Shown here one piece after another: positions 35,986 through 51,059 of a stretch of 64,000 bases of DNA. Position 1 is the first letter of the stretch, and every line of letters starts with the position of its first letter. The stretch covers positions 70,080,443 to 70,144,442 of the forward strand of contig CM038229.1 in the NCBI GenBank assembly GCA_021442155.1. Direction: 5' to 3'. The notes below the pieces were generated by a model. It had not been told where the DNA came from. It ran no database searches and saw only the letters and a program-made list of their open reading frames with translations. The DNA is from Cymbidium sinense (Eukaryota; Streptophyta; Magnoliopsida; Asparagales; Orchidaceae). The position numbers and the translations under genes were made by a program.

Positions 35986-37400
35986 CCTAGAGCGACTACT
36001 GAGTGAATGCCACTCGGGGCTTATATCGACTCAAACGTAGTCAAGAGGAAAGGAGCCTCTAGGGTACTTACCATAAACCTCAAATATATTCAACCTAGTT
36101 AGGTCATGATGATTAGTTCAAGAAGAAAATACGGGGACTCACATCTTCTCAAATAGGATCAACCATGAGGTAGCTTACTGGCTAGGCAGCGAAGACTACG
36201 AAACTAACAAGGCGCTCGTTGGTTTGCAATGGTCAAATTAGGAAGAAAGCACGGGGACTCACATCCTCCAACAAATGACCACTGGGGTGATCGGTTGCTT
36301 TGGGCAATAAATCAAACCCGACCTAGAGCAGCTAATGAGTGAGTGTCACAGGGGGCTTTCTCTCACATCAAAGTAGCCCGAAAGAAAGATATGTATGTTT
36401 GTGTTTGATATGAAGGAATAGGATGCCACTATGGACTCTTACACCTAAACCTCAGGGAAACTCGACCTAGTTAGATTATGGTGGCTAGTTCAAGAAGAAA
36501 GTCGTTGGGACTCACATCTTCTTAAACAAAGCCAACACAAGGTAGTTCAGCAGTGAAGCCTACCAAACTAAAAAAAAAGGCTTGTCTTGCAATGGTCAAA
36601 TTAGGAAGAAAGCGCGGGGGCTCACATCCTCCAACAAATGACCACTGGGGTGATCGGTTTCTTTGGACAACAAATCGAACCCGACCTAGAGCAGCTAATG
36701 AGTGAGTGTCACATGGGGCTTGCTCCCACATGTGTTTTGTGTTTGATATAAAGGAATAGGATGCCACTTGGGACTCTTACACCTAAACCTCGGAGAAACT
36801 TGACCTAGTCAGAGTATGGTGGCTAGTTCAAGAAGAAAGCGTTGGGACTCACATCTTCTTAAACAATGCCAACACAAGGTAGTTCACTGACAGGGCAGTG
36901 AAGACTACCAAACTGATATGGTGCTCGTCAGTTTGCAATGGTCAAATTAGGAAGAAAGAGCGAGGACTCACATCCTTCAACAAATGCCACATCGAACCCG
37001 ACCTAAAGCAGCTAATGAGTGAGTGCCACAAGGGGCTTGCTCTCACATCAAAATAGCCTGAGACAAAGATATGTGTGTTTTGTGTTTGATATGAAGGAAT
37101 AGGATGCCACTGGGGACTCTTACACCTAAACCTCGGGGAAACTCGACCTAGTCAGAGTATGGTGGCTGGTTCAAGAAGAAAGCGTTGGGACTTACATCTT
37201 CTTAAACAAAGCCAACACAAAGGTAAGAAGACTACCAAACCGATAAGGCACTCAGCTTGGCTTGCAATGGTCAAATTAGAATAAAGGGGACTCACATCCT
37301 CCAACAAATGACCACTAGGGTGATCGCTGTTTTGGACAACAAATCGAACCCCACCTAGAGCAAAATGTAATGAGTGAGTGCTCTCTCACATGAAAATATC
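35986..37400 (-). repeat. ~345-bp tandem array in the 3' internal region
   Basis: About four units. Each has GGTGGCTAGTTCAAGAAGAA, GGGACTCACATCTTCTTAAA, a TGCAATGGTCAAATTAGGAA segment, TCACATCCTCCAACAAATGA, GACCTAGAGCAGCTAATGAG and GGACTCTTACACCTAAACCT. Starts are near 36115, 36477, 36820 and 37160. The last units have several short deletions. Tandem arrays between pol and the 3' LTR are known for Tat/Ogre elements. Confidence 0.85.
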
Positions 37401-38559
37401 CCGAGAGAAAGATATGTGTGTTTTAAGGAATGTTTAGATTGATGAGGAATTTGAAGGGTGATAGTAGATTGATTTTTTTTTTTGTTTTTTGTTTTTGAAT
37501 TTGGACTTAATGAATGTAAATTTGAAAACATAACTTCATTAAGAAATTGACTTTGATTTTTTTGTTTTGAAATTTCTTTAGGTGTGTGAAAATGAAACAA
37601 GAACAACTAGGAGTAGTGTTCTTTCTCCAAAATCCTTGGGACCCGGTCAAAGTAATTGATCATCCTTAAATTCATGAAGGCTTCTCAAATATTATGCTCT
37701 AATTTGTATTTGTATGAAAGAAAATTCTCATTCTAATTACTTGAATTATTCTCCAAATTTAAATTTTGATTTTGAGTGTAATGGATTTTGAAGTAATGTT
37801 TTTTGACATATAAATACAAACACTCTTCTATCATAGTGGTTTAAACTACTTTTCATCCTTCGAAGCACTAAAGTAGGCCTTTTAATGATCAAAAACAAAT
37901 CTTTATTTGGAGAGTTTTGAGATAAACTAATTTTGAAAGAGTTTAAACCATCTATATTCAACATTAGTTGAGGTCTCTCTTCCTGTTTCTTCTTCTTTTT
38001 TTTTTTTTTGCAAGACCTTCAATCTTTTCAATCGATGCATAGAGTTTTGTAATTTGATTATTGATGATAAATTTTAACAAGAAGAGTTGTAAAATTTAAA
38101 TGGAGATTTTTAAACTAGTGGCCTAAGGCGAATGGAGGGGCCAATAATGGAGGTGTCATGAAAAATAACCTTATGCTTTTGAATGAGTATTGAAACTTAT
38201 CATCCTTCATAACTTGATCTAATTTCTTTGTCAAAGTAGTGAATGATTGACACCTACCAAAAAAATGAGAGATTAAGTATCTTAGACACGACAACCATCC
38301 TTGAAATGATTTTAATTGTGTTCAGACCCTCCTTATTTATTTATTCATTTATTCTCTTTTTTTTCTTTTTTTCTCTCTTTTTTTTTTTTGAAGGTTGCAT
38401 CTCTAATATCACTCTAATCTTATTTTAGATCAATTTTGTTATTCCATGATGCTTTACTACAAGCCTAGAAACTTCCCTAAAGCCATCCTCATCGTATACT
38501 TTAGGGGGTTCATCTTTAGGTATCATAATTAATCAAGACAACTACCATCATAAAGATGG
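37401..38559 (-). other. Expected RNase H/integrase region, not recognisable
   Basis: By position downstream of the RT fragment this should hold RNase H and integrase of the minus-strand element. I see no convincing motif in any minus frame; the DNA is AT-rich with homopolymer runs (for example near 38000 and 38370), so pol has probably been deleted or has decayed beyond recognition. Confidence 0.3.
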
Positions 38560-38990
38560 TCTTCCTTTTCTTTAGACTAAGATCATCAATGTAGCATTCG
38601 AATTGGTGATGATGAATGAGTTCTGAAGATTCGAGTCATACTGGGGTATGTGAGGCCAACATTTTTAAGGTTGAAAGGCTTGACCTTATAGCAGTAAATT
38701 CTGATGAAAATTATAAATGCGAATGACCTCTCATCCTCCGACATCATTTGACCCATCTTTGAATGAGGAGACTGCATGAAAAGAGGCTATGTTCACTATT
38801 AAATTTGATATAGGTAATGTGAATTTGTCTTCAAGACATGCCTATCTTAGATCCTCAAAATTGGCATATGTGTGGATTTGAATGTTCTTCCTTTTGACTG
38901 GGAATAATGTTGGAAAATCATGGTAATATCTTTTTTCTTCAATAAGGTTAACTTCAAACTTTGATCCTCTTCTTCGCGTCAAAAATTTCT
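38560..38990 (-). pseudogene. Degenerate reverse transcriptase, Ty3/gypsy
   Basis: Minus-strand fragments in order match the RT fingers and palm: a FPVKRKNIQIH segment where the family has VPVKKKDGRIR, then LPISNLIV, then SSFKDGS for SFMDGxSGY, then YCYKVKPFNLKNVGLTY for YCYKVMPFGLKNAGATY, and finally CYIDDL, the YxDD catalytic motif, at 38582-38593. The first part contains a TAG stop and the YIDD segment is in a different frame from the NLKN segment, so at least one frameshift is present. The order confirms that the element between the LTRs at 29792-35417 and 41996-48655 is on the minus strand. It is non-functional. Confidence 0.75.
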
Positions 38991-39589
38991 AAAAATAGAA
39001 AAGCAATAGGTTCAATTTTGAGTTTATAGACTGCTACCTTTGAGATGTATTGGGCACTTTATAATGGTCTTAGGTAAAGCAATCTTTAAACTACAAAAGT
39101 AACCTAACCAAGTCATTGGAATTTTCCTTCTAACTTATCATATACGAATGTTGGGAGGGTGGGTGGACTCCCTTCATGTTTTGAGGGTTTTTTTTTTTTT
39201 TAACTTGAGGGAGTTCATTCTCTACTTGAAAATCTTCAAAATTGTTTGAGTAAAGTAGGTAGACTAGGCAAAAGATAATTTTATTACCTCATTTGAAGAT
39301 CTATCTACAAGCATTGAATCCTCTTTCGAGCTTGAAGAAAGAAAAATGAAGTGGAAATTTGAAAGCTCATAATGTGTGTGTTTTTTTTTTTTAGAGGTTA
39401 GAGCAACTCTTAACTTCCAATCCTATAATAATATCATGAGATAGTAGAATTGCAGTCAATGTGCTCGCATACCTACTAAGTTTCTAGTCATATCATACAC
39501 GAATCCTCCTTTTAGAACCTTTTTTTTTTTGCAATCTAACTCCAGAGGTTTTTCAAAATTTAGCTCATGTATTATTTTCTCTCTTTCTT
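38991..39589 (-). other. Upstream of RT, not recognisable
   Basis: Should contain the start of RT or protease. T-rich runs (39190, 39385, 39525) break all frames. I find no aspartic protease motif. Confidence 0.3.
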
Positions 39590-40010
39590 TTTTCTTGAAT
39601 TTACACTTCATACACATGATTTATTCTTTGGATTCTAAATCAATGTGTATTATTAATGCCTTACTTTTTCTCTTTCTCTTCTTCTCGTTCTCCTCTTCTC
39701 CTTTTTTTTTTTAATTTGCACCATATACATATGATTTATTATTATTATTATTTTATTCTAAATCAATATGTATTATTGGTGCTTTACTTTTTCTCTTTTT
39801 CTTCTTCTCCTTTTTTTTTTGAATTGACACCTTGTACATATGATTTATTTTTTTGGATTTTAAATCAATATGTATTATTGGTGTTTTACTTTTTCTCTTT
39901 TTCTCATTCTCCTTTTTTTTTGTTTTGAATTTACATCTCGTGCATATGATTTATTTATTTTTTATTTTAAATCAATATGTATTATTGGTGCTTTACTTTT
40001 TTTTGAGTCT
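39590..40010. repeat. ~105-bp pyrimidine-rich tandem repeat
   Basis: Four units of about 90-115 bp. Each has ACATATGATTTATT, then AAATCAATATGTATTATTGG, then CTTTACTTTTTCTC and a CTTCTCC/T-run tail. The overlapping plus-strand frames at 39529-40161 are made by this repeat. Confidence 0.85.
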
Positions 40011-41720
<1,710 letters not shown>

Positions 41721-41969
41721 AATTTTATATTTGATTATTATTTTTATTTGTAATTAATTTACTTATACCTATTGGGAGACCCAATAGGGATTTTAAGACC
41801 TACAGGGAGTGAGGTCCTAAAACCTAAAGGATGTTGGCTAGCTTTGCTTAAGGATGAAATAAGCTAAGTGCCAATAGAAAGAATGATAGTCTCGGGCCTA
41901 TATAAAATATAAGTCCACTATCGATGCTTGGAGATAATAATTGTCTACTAAAGTTGGAGAGAGGAACTC

Positions 41970-41987
41970 TCCCCAGAGGAGTCGCCA
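41970..41987 (-). promoter_or_regulatory. Primer-binding site, minus-strand element
   Basis: On the minus strand TGGCGACTCCTCTGGGGA, a near match to the complement of the tRNA-Arg(ACG) 3' end. It lies eight bases inside the LTR B end (..TACCACA then GATTTTTC), the same spacing as at 19043/19052. Confidence 0.65.
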
Positions 41988-41995
41988 GAAAAATC

Positions 41996-44900
41996 TGTGG
42001 TATTTATTTTTGAGGATGTGGGGGACACCACGCAGATCTTAGGGGGTACTTATTGAAGTGATCGAGTACGACATTAAGGAATGATGTATTATCTCGAAAG
42101 ATAGAAATCACCACCCTATAATGGACCTAATCACCTAATAAGGACTCCTAAGGCATGATGGGTCTTCGAATATACTAGAGATCTTTCTCCTAGTTTACAT
42201 GGAAAAGTAAAATAAGGTTTATTTTAAGCCGGGTTCGTTAAGTTCCCTATGGAGGCAAGCCCCCATAGTTAATTACATCCTAAGGAATGAGAATTCCTTA
42301 AGAATACTCTCGATTAAAGTAGATAAGTAGGGTCTCCAAAAATTTCAAGGTTAAGACTATCAAAAGATTTTTTAAAATCAAATGGGATAGATCAAGGAGA
42401 AGACTTATTTTTGGAATCTAAAGGGAGACAGTAGGAAATGCTCATGATACTAGGAAGCCTAGTGAGCATTCCAATATATCCTATAGTTGGGTTTTATATT
42501 ATTGAAATTGAAGAGAGTTGATTATTTGAGTTGATATTTTATTAGATTATTAGGGCTTATAATTCCACAAAGGAAACAGCTACCTCAGATTTATGCTTGT
42601 AGCCCAAAGGAAACAGCTACCTCAGATTCCTAAACTAAGGAGCCTTGGTACAAAATGAAGGCACAACCTAAATCTAAGGAAAAAATGGGTATATGGTTTA
42701 CCTCCACAAGAGAGAATAAACCACCACTGGACTTAATCACTGAGTGACTGCCTAACCTCCTACGCTTTAAATCCATGTAGGCAATTCTTATGATTTGCAA
42801 GGCTGTTTATTTAGAAAGGAACTAAGTCCTTAGACTCACTCTCTAAGAGACTAGAGCATGAGTGGTATGAATCCATGACTTAATCTAATTCAAATTTTAT
42901 CAAATTTATTTGATTCTTTTGGACTTTTTATTTTGACACAGGTTATGGAATTTTGTATGCCTAAGTGCATGAGAATTTGATTATAGGCTAAATCAAGAGA
43001 AAAAAGGGGTGTCTTCCACCAAAGGCTCTCATAAGTTAAGCCTTGATTCTCTGGAAAAGATGGAAGCTCCCTCTTAACAAGAGTGAAAGAATATGACATG
43101 CATGATATTATAAATTCATCCATCCAGCTAAGGGGTCACTAAAATTTTATTATCTTGATTTAATTCTTAAGCTTGTATGTGAGGTTATGAGTTGTTTAAA
43201 AATTTTAGTTATGAGTTGTTAATTGGGTAGAAAAATTAATTTTTATCCTAAGAGTCTACCGCATCCAGACCACACATTCAAGCATTAATTATAAACAAAC
43301 TATGAAAAGCATGTTGTTCTAATGCGCAATCTAAATACAACATCAAATAATTTTATAGACTACCATAAAAGAATAAAAGGCCAGTGCGGTCGGGTTCCGC
43401 CGTACACCCCGAAAAAAGAAAAGAAAAGATGGGTAGTCGAGTTCTACCCTTATACAACCCAGATTACAAAAATAATATATATGCTATGGGGGGTCTTCTT
43501 TTCTTCATTTCTTCATTCTCTTTCTTTTGATTTGATATGTTCCAAAGGCATCACAGGCACCCTGTGGACTAAGCCTTCGCCACCGCCATCCCATCTCACT
43601 AATCCTAATTCTTAATGCAAAATTACATCAAAATAGGAGAAGTAAATCTAGCTACACTGCAAAACAAAGCTAAACACACCATACAACCCAAGTGTTATAT
43701 GAATAATTTGGACTTAGCACCAGACATGAGTAACCAAGCCCACCGTCTAACATGGGTTACACTTAGGGCTAAGCATGCATAGTAAAAGTATTTATATATT
43801 ATAACGCCCCTTTAAGCACAACCCCTATAGAAAATATGATTAGCTAATAACGCCTAACATCTACGAAACATACACCCTAACATCCAATCTAAAATATTAC
43901 ATCACAAAATAAAACACAACATCATACATACAGTTCTAACTTAGCGAAGTAGTGACTTAGTATTCTAATGTGTGTGCTAAGGCTTGTGTAGAAGACTTTA
44001 CAGTTTCTTTAGTTTATGTTCCAATTTAAAGTTTGAATTTAAATTTTACCTTTGGGTGATTTCAATCTAAATGATTTAATTATTTGATTTTTATTTTTAT
44101 TTCAGTTTTATTTGGTTGAAATGAAATTTAGGTTCTCAAGAATGAAGAGTAGAATGAATTCCATCTATAGACAGGACTCACCATATTCTACATCCTAATT
44201 CCTAAGGAATCTAACTAAAGTCCTTAAGTATCTTGGTTAGCCCATTTGAATTTGTGTAATTCATATGATTCGATTTATTTGATTTGATTTAGAATTTAGA
44301 ATTTGAGTTTATTTAAGTATTTGATTAATTGATTTTGGATTAGATGTTTTAGTTTAATTGCATCATGATAGTTCAATATCCTTAATGTCTAATAGAGTTT
44401 AAGTTTGTTTAAATTCATGTGTTTTTGGTTGGTTAATTTTAGATTAGGTGTTTTGATTTAATTGAATCTTGATAATTCAATATCCTTTTAAATAATTAAT
44501 TCTTTTCTTTGATCAAGGTTATGTGATTTAACTTTATGTTTATTTAATTCGATTGTGTTTGTAGTTTGATCAGATTATATTAATTAGGATTTTATTTTTG
44601 ATTCTAACTGGGTTTGATTCTTTGTAATTGAAATTTTATTTTTAATTACATCCATTTGTCATGTTCATCAAAGTTTGGTTTGAATTTTGATTTCATCTAT
44701 TGGATAGTTGATTAGTTTATTTTATTTAAGTAAGTTGAATGAGACTTGATTTGATTCTATATTAAATTGATGAGAATCTTTCTTAATTTAACTTAATTTG
44801 ATTCAATTTGATTTAATTAGCTTTATTGGTCTTATGGGTTTGCTTAGGTTTAATGTGATTATGTGATTTGTTTAATTAATAAGTATATTTACGTTAATTA

Positions 44901-47900
44901 TAAAGATTTGTTTAATTTTTTTAAATTTAGTTTCATATTTGTTTAGACAAATGATGTAATTAATGACTTAATGGTTTAGGTATAATTTAAGTTTTAATTA
45001 GTGTTTAATTACATCTTAATTATGTTTAATTAAGTTTAGGTTTCATATGATTAATTTAATTAACCTAATTAATTTATTTAACGGGTGTGATTATTAAAGT
45101 TAATTATGGGTTTGATTTAAGCTTAATTTTGGAGTTAGCTTTAATGTAACTTATTTAAATTAATTTGATTAATTAAGATGATGGATTAATTTATTAAATC
45201 TTCATTAATTAAATGTTTGACTAATTGAGTTTGATTATTTATGATTAGGGTTTTACTTGATTTGATTTATTATGTTTGTTTGATTTCATTAACATGTTCA
45301 ATTTAGTTATTAGGTTGAAATATTTAATGATTATTTAATTATCTCATTCCCAATGGATGTGATTTAATCATAGTTTAATTAATTTTGCTTTAATTTTATT
45401 TAGTTTAATTCGATTAGTATCAAATTATTAAAGTTTTTTAAGTTTGTTGGATTTTGAGTTTGATTTAAGATTTAATCATTCAATTGAGTTTTATTAACCT
45501 AAATAGATTTAATCATATTTAATTTAATCTCCTTTAAAGATGATATTTTTTTGATTTAAAGTTTTATTAATGATTTAATGAATGCTTTTCAATTTCTGAT
45601 TTTTGATCTAATATTTGAGTTATTTTTTAGATTATATTTTAATTAACTTTTAATTGTTAAACTCTAATCTTAAGTGTTTATTTGGGTTTCTTAAGATTCA
45701 GAAGATCAAATCATTTTTCTTAAGAGTCCTAGATATCAATTGAAGTGATTTAGGTTATCTTGAAGATTTTTGTAAATTTCTGAATTTTTATTTAATTTAT
45801 TTTATTAAAATTGATAATCTGAATTTAAAAAATTTAATTTCTCCCGATCCAAATGTTGTTTTAAGTTGAACTTTTTATTGTAGGTTTATTTTAACATTAG
45901 TTTCAATATTTGAAAATCTCAAATTAATCTAAAGTATATTTTTGACTTAATTAATGAAATATGGTTTTCCCTAAAACATAAATTACGCTCATAATACTTA
46001 GTAAATTTTGAGTATTTTTGGTTTGCTGGATTCCTCTAGAATAGACGAATCCAACGAGCTCTTGTTTATAATTTTTGGTTAAGTATTTTATTTTTTATGA
46101 ATTTTTGAAGATTCAGATAATATAAATTATTATTATTATTATTTTTTATTATAAATATATACGCACGCTTAGCGGAAAGAATTCGACCACCGCGCCATAG
46201 ATCGGACGGTCAAGATCAGATCGCACGATCCAGAGGCTAGGATCGCATGATCGGCGCATTGAACCGTCATCGCGCAAAACCACGCCGACGGACGGCCGAT
46301 CATTTCCATAATAAGCTCGGATCGCTCCTTCTGAAGCTCGGATCACGCAAGCCGTCCGACGCGCGACTACGCGGATCACGCCCGTGATCGTATCACGGAT
46401 TCGAAGGCTGATCGGCGCCGTCCGATCCCGCTGAACCGCAGATCGGACGGTATCGAGCCGCGGTGAATTGTGTTTTCAGGGATATTTTTGAAAAAAATGA
46501 AAGTTTCTAAGCCAAAACTTATCCAAATGGACCCGTTTTTGCGACGATTCGCACCGAAAAAAAATTTTATTTCCTATTTGGGATGATTTAAAATAAAAGT
46601 GCTGGATTTTGTAAAGGAAATTCCAAGAATCGCGGGAAATTTAATACAAAATATGCAAAATTCTAAGGTCAGCTACAGTTTGACGAAAGTTACCTCACCG
46701 AGGATGATTCCCGTTGGGGGTGAAGATCTGAGGGAGATCCTATGTGTGTGAGAAAGCTTTAGAGTAATCTTTGGTCTTTGCTTCTCTTCGGAATGCCTCC
46801 TTCTCTGATATTTATCGTCGCCTCATCAGAAGTGTAAATTCTTGTATTATTTGAGGTCAAAGTGGCTAAATGAAGTGGAGGATAAGTTCCCTTTTGCTTT
46901 AGGGAGTTTTTAGGGGCTGAATAGTGGTCGTAGGAAGAGATTTCAAGCCTCATCTCCCCCTCTTTTTATAATGGCCGAAAATTCAAAATATTTTTGAATT
47001 TTTTGGCTCCAAACTGATTGTCATCTTGTTGGAGTGATTGGAATGGATGCAAGATTGATTGAGGACTTTGGATTTTTTGCTCCAAAGTCTTCTCTTGCTG
47101 CCATATGATCAGATTTATTCAATTGAAATATTGGGAACATGTGATGGGAGGGTTAAGTGCATGTGATGGGGGAATTAAATGAGGTTAGGTGGAATTCTAT
47201 GTGGGGGATGGTTCATGAGGGATTTAAAATGGGTTGGGTTTATTTTGGGCTGATCCCAAATGGGTTTGGGTCAGATTTGATCAGCCCCTAATGGGTTTTT
47301 TGTTTCAAAGGATTTGGCCCAATTTAGGTCATATCATTTTGGGCCAAATTGACTCATTTGACCAAAATTGGCCAAATTAACTTGGGTTATAGGTTGATTC
47401 ATGTTCAATTGACTAATTGAAGATGAATGTGGTCTTGGTTTGAATTAATTTAATTTTGATTTAGGCCAAATTGACCCTTTAGGCCAATTTGGAGTTGAGT
47501 CAAGTTGACCCACAGTTTGATTGATCAAATTGGGTTTAATTATGGCTTTGGTTAAGTTCAATAATCGATTTGGAATAAACTTGAGCCATTGGTTGCAATC
47601 AATTTGGGTTAGATTATGATTTGACCCGATTTGGTTCTTTATGCCAATTTGGGTCAATTTGGATCAAATAGCCAATAGGGCTTGGTTTGGCCCAATTGAT
47701 TACAATTGATCATCCTAGGTGATCAGCAATCATGGTGTAAGATTTTGGTGAGCTTGGTTCAGTCCAATTTGGGTTGGATTAGAAGTTGGCTCAAATGGGT
47801 CTTTTAGGTCACTTTAGGTCAAGTGTACCTAAGTGAGTCAATTAGTTTGGTTTTGGTTTGATTCGAATTTTGTTGAACTTATATATGAGCCCTAGATTGA

Positions 47901-48655
47901 AATATAAGTTCAACGGCAATCAATTTGGAGTCTAAGAGATTTTGGCTCATTTGAAATTTTCAAGTCGAAAGGGTTAAGTTGGGTTTGACTTGGGTTGGTT
48001 TCGATTTGATTTGATGGTTGTAGGTTTCATTTATATTTGGGTGGATAATTGAATGAATGATTAATTCAAGAGATAATTCATTGGTTTTAACTTGATCTAG
48101 ATAGAATTTGGCTAAGTCTAAAGAATTGGCTTAAAGGATTTAGATTGAGTTTGGATTTGATTTTCGATATAGTTTTGGTCATTTGAATTTGAATTTCATT
48201 TATATTTATGTATATAAATGAAGAAATAATTAATTTATAAAGAGATCAATTGAGTTTGATTTGATTTAAGGAAAGTTTTGGCTAAGCTTATGAATATGGT
48301 TCATATGGCTTAGGAAGGGGTTTTAGGATTTAGATTTGATTTTGGGTTTCAATCATTTGGAGTCAAAATTTGAAAGTAGATTTGGAATTTGAATTTGAAT
48401 TTGAGATTTGATTTGAGAATTGAGTCTGGATTGAGAAAGTGTTTCTAGATTAGGTTTAGGCTATGGGATAGGTAATTTCCTTAAATCCTAAGGTATAGCC
48501 TAATCTTATGATTAACACTTCTAAGTCTCTAGGCTTAGGTTAGGTGTTCACCAAATCACTAGATGTGTCTTATGATTAAGAAAATCATAGTGTCTAGAAG
48601 AGTCCTAAGTCTAAGAAGAGGAGGTTAAGAGCTCACTCCAAAAGTGAGGTAAACA
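41996..48655 (-). mobile_element. LTR B: 6.7-kb 5' LTR of the minus-strand element
   Basis: On the minus strand it starts TGTTTACCTCACTTTTGGAG at 48655 (family TGTTGACC with one change) and ends ..ACCACA at 41996, followed by the primer site. It matches LTR1 in reverse orientation over most of its length, and LTR A from 42629 to about 46740 and again over the last ~225 bases. Its U3 part (46740-48420) is the TTGACC-rich type shared with LTR1 and LTR2. It directly abuts a palindrome unit of the array at 48656, the insertion point. A 30-bp local duplication containing AAAGGAAACAGCTACCTCAG lies at about 42576-42628. Confidence 0.8.
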
Positions 48656-49400
48656 GTACTCTCATGAGAGTACAATTTATTTTTTTATTTTTTTGTCAGA
48701 TTTTTTGGCATGTTTGGAGAGAATATGTTTATTATATTCTATTAGAAGCAATTTAGAGGCTGATTGATTAGTTTTTAGGAGAGATTGACATCTGTACTCT
48801 CTATACCCTCATAAGAGTACATATTATTTTTTTCATTTTATGTCAGATTTTTTAGCCTGTTTAAAGAAAATATGTTTATTACATTCCACTAGTAGCAATT
48901 TGAAAATTGATTGGTTGATTTTTAGAAGAGATTTGCATCTGTACTCTATATACTCTCATGAGAGTATAAATTATTTTATCATTTTCTATGAGATTTTGAC
49001 TGTTTGGAGAGAATATGTTTAATACATTCCATTAAAAGAAATTTAGGTTGTTTTAGGGAAGATTTGCATCTGTACTCTCTATACTCTCATGAGAGTAAAG
49101 ATTATTTTTTCATTCTCTGGCAGATTTTTTGGCCTGTTTGGAGAGAATATGTTTATTACATTCCATTAGAAGTAATTTGGAGGGTGATTGATTAATTTGT
49201 ATGGAAGATTGACATCTGCATGCTCTGCACTCTCATGAGAGTACAGATTATTTTTTCATTTTTTGTCAAATTTTTTGGTCTTTTTGGAGAGAATATGTTT
49301 ATTACATTCCACTAGAAGTAATTTGGAGGCAGATTGGTTGATTTTTAGAGATGTTTTGCATTTGTACTCTCTATACTATCATGAGAGTACATATTATTTT
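48656..49400 (+). repeat. Palindrome array, left arm (inner part)
   Basis: Six units with a ~143-bp period (palindromes near 48656, 48798, 48945, 49080, 49222 and 49370), same consensus and orientation as 28691-29755. Together the two parts give at least 14 units, split by the LTR element. The first unit begins exactly at the LTR B border. Confidence 0.9.
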
Positions 49401-49482
49401 CTCATTTTTAAACTGTTCTACATGTGACATATTAGTGTTTGCGTAAGTGAATGCGGTAAATGAGCAGTGCAATGATGAAACC

Positions 49483-50015
49483 ATGATGTCTAATGACCCA
49501 AATGTGGAGAAACTCCTTAGCACCACTGTTCAGAATGAAACGGAGGCCTATGCACTATACTGTGATTATGCACATCAAACTGGGTTCACTGTTGGGAAGG
49601 ATCATACTAGTTATTGGCCAAACTCCATGAAATTGAAATCAAAAGATTTTTTATGTGCAAAAATAGGTCGGAAGAAAACTACCAATCTAAACTGCGCAGT
49701 TAAATTCCAGAAAATAGGTATAAGGAGTGGTTGTCCAGCCATGATTAGATTTTCTATTGATTTAGATGGGAATTGGAAGGTTAAAAAATATATAAAAAGT
49801 CATAATCATTCATTGGCAAAGCCGGGTGACCTACATCTTCTTAGATCATACAGAGGAATCAACGATGAGAAGACAGCTGTGTTGAAGATAATGACGAGGC
49901 AAATTAGAATGCGCTCAACTATCTAAGTGAGGAAGTTGGCATGAAGAATATTGACTTCAAAAAGAGATGCATTCAATTTCATCCAAAAGAGAGAGAAGAT
50001 CGAGGATTGTGAATT
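49483..50015 (+). pseudogene. FAR1-type DNA-binding domain, truncated
   Basis: From ATG at 49483 a 147-residue frame contains a FAR1 domain: an N-terminal EAYALYCDYAHQTGF block (residues 21-35), Cys58, Cys84 in RSGCPAMIRF, and His107/His109 in SHNHSLAKPG, the C-C-H-H zinc ligands of the WRKY-GCM1-like fold. LLRSYRGINDEK follows, as in FRS proteins. The frame ends at 49926, but the family sequence continues in other frames (YLSEEVG from 49920, KRDAFNFIQKREK from 49960), so at least two frameshifts are present. The MULE transposase core and SWIM finger are absent. FAR1/FRS proteins are plant transcription factors derived from Mutator-like transposases. Its place between inverted repeat arrays suggests it is the remnant of a MULE's own gene. 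No function is expected. Confidence 0.8.
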
Positions 50016-50760
50016 GGTTTGTACTCTCATGAGAGTACAGATGCAAAATAGCTCCAAAAAATAACCCAACAACCTCAAAATTGCTCCAAATGGTTTGTAG
50101 TTAACATATTCTTTCCAAACATGCCACAAAAGCTGGAAAAAAATTGTAAAATTGGTCTGTATTCTCATGGAAGTACATAGAGTACACATGAAAAATCGAT
50201 AAAAAAAGTAACCCCTCAGCCACCAAATTACTTGAACTAGTATGTCATAAACTTTTTTTTCTCCAAATTGGCCAGATTAAGTGAAAAAAAAATTGAGGAA
50301 ATAGTCTGTACTCTCATGAGAGTACAGAGAGTACACATACTAAACAACTCAAAAAGAATAATATTAATGCTTCAATCAACCTCTAATGGAATCTAATAAA
50401 TATTTCCTTTCCAAACAGGCCAAAAAATTTGAAAAATTAGAATTTGGTCCAGACTCATGGAAGTAGAGTACAGATGAAAAATAGCTCAAAAAAGTAACCT
50501 ATCAGCCTCCAAATTGCTTCAAATTATATGTCATGAATATTTTTCCTCCAAACAGGCCAAAAAAAAGGTTTAAAAATTGAAAAAATAGTGTGTACTCTCA
50601 GGAGAGTACACACTATACCTACAAAACTGGTTAAAAAAACTAATATTCAGGCTCCCAACTACATGTAATGGAATCTTTTAAAGATATTCTCTCCAAACAG
50701 TCCAAATAATATGGAAACAAATGAGAAAATGATTTATACTCTCATGAGAGTGCAAAGAGT
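50016..50760 (-). repeat. Palindrome array, right arm (inverted)
   Basis: Six units (palindromes near 50019, 50157, 50306, 50450, 50590 and 50736) whose flanks are the reverse complement of the left array: AGAGAGTACAC follows instead of precedes the palindrome, and CTCCAAACAGGCC, CTCCAAATTGC and AATGGAATC replace the left-arm words. This makes the left and right arrays long terminal inverted repeats around the FAR1 fragment. Confidence 0.9.
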
Positions 50761-51059
50761 ATACAAGAAAATCCAAACCAACAAGCATCAACCAACCTAC
50801 AATTGGCTTATAAGGATAGATTCAAACAGGTTAAAGAGGTAGAAGAAATAGCTGAAAAAGGGGTCCTAAAGCTCCACATTTATTATCTGCTAAACATGAC
50901 ATTGAGTAGACATGTTATCTCTAGAAAACTTCAAAAAGCAGAAATAGTAGCTTCTAATGGCATCCACAAACACACCAGACAGATACATTTCTAAAGCAAT
51001 TGATTTCTAACATATCAAAATTCAATTGTACATTTGTTAAATCAGTTATTTCATACCCA

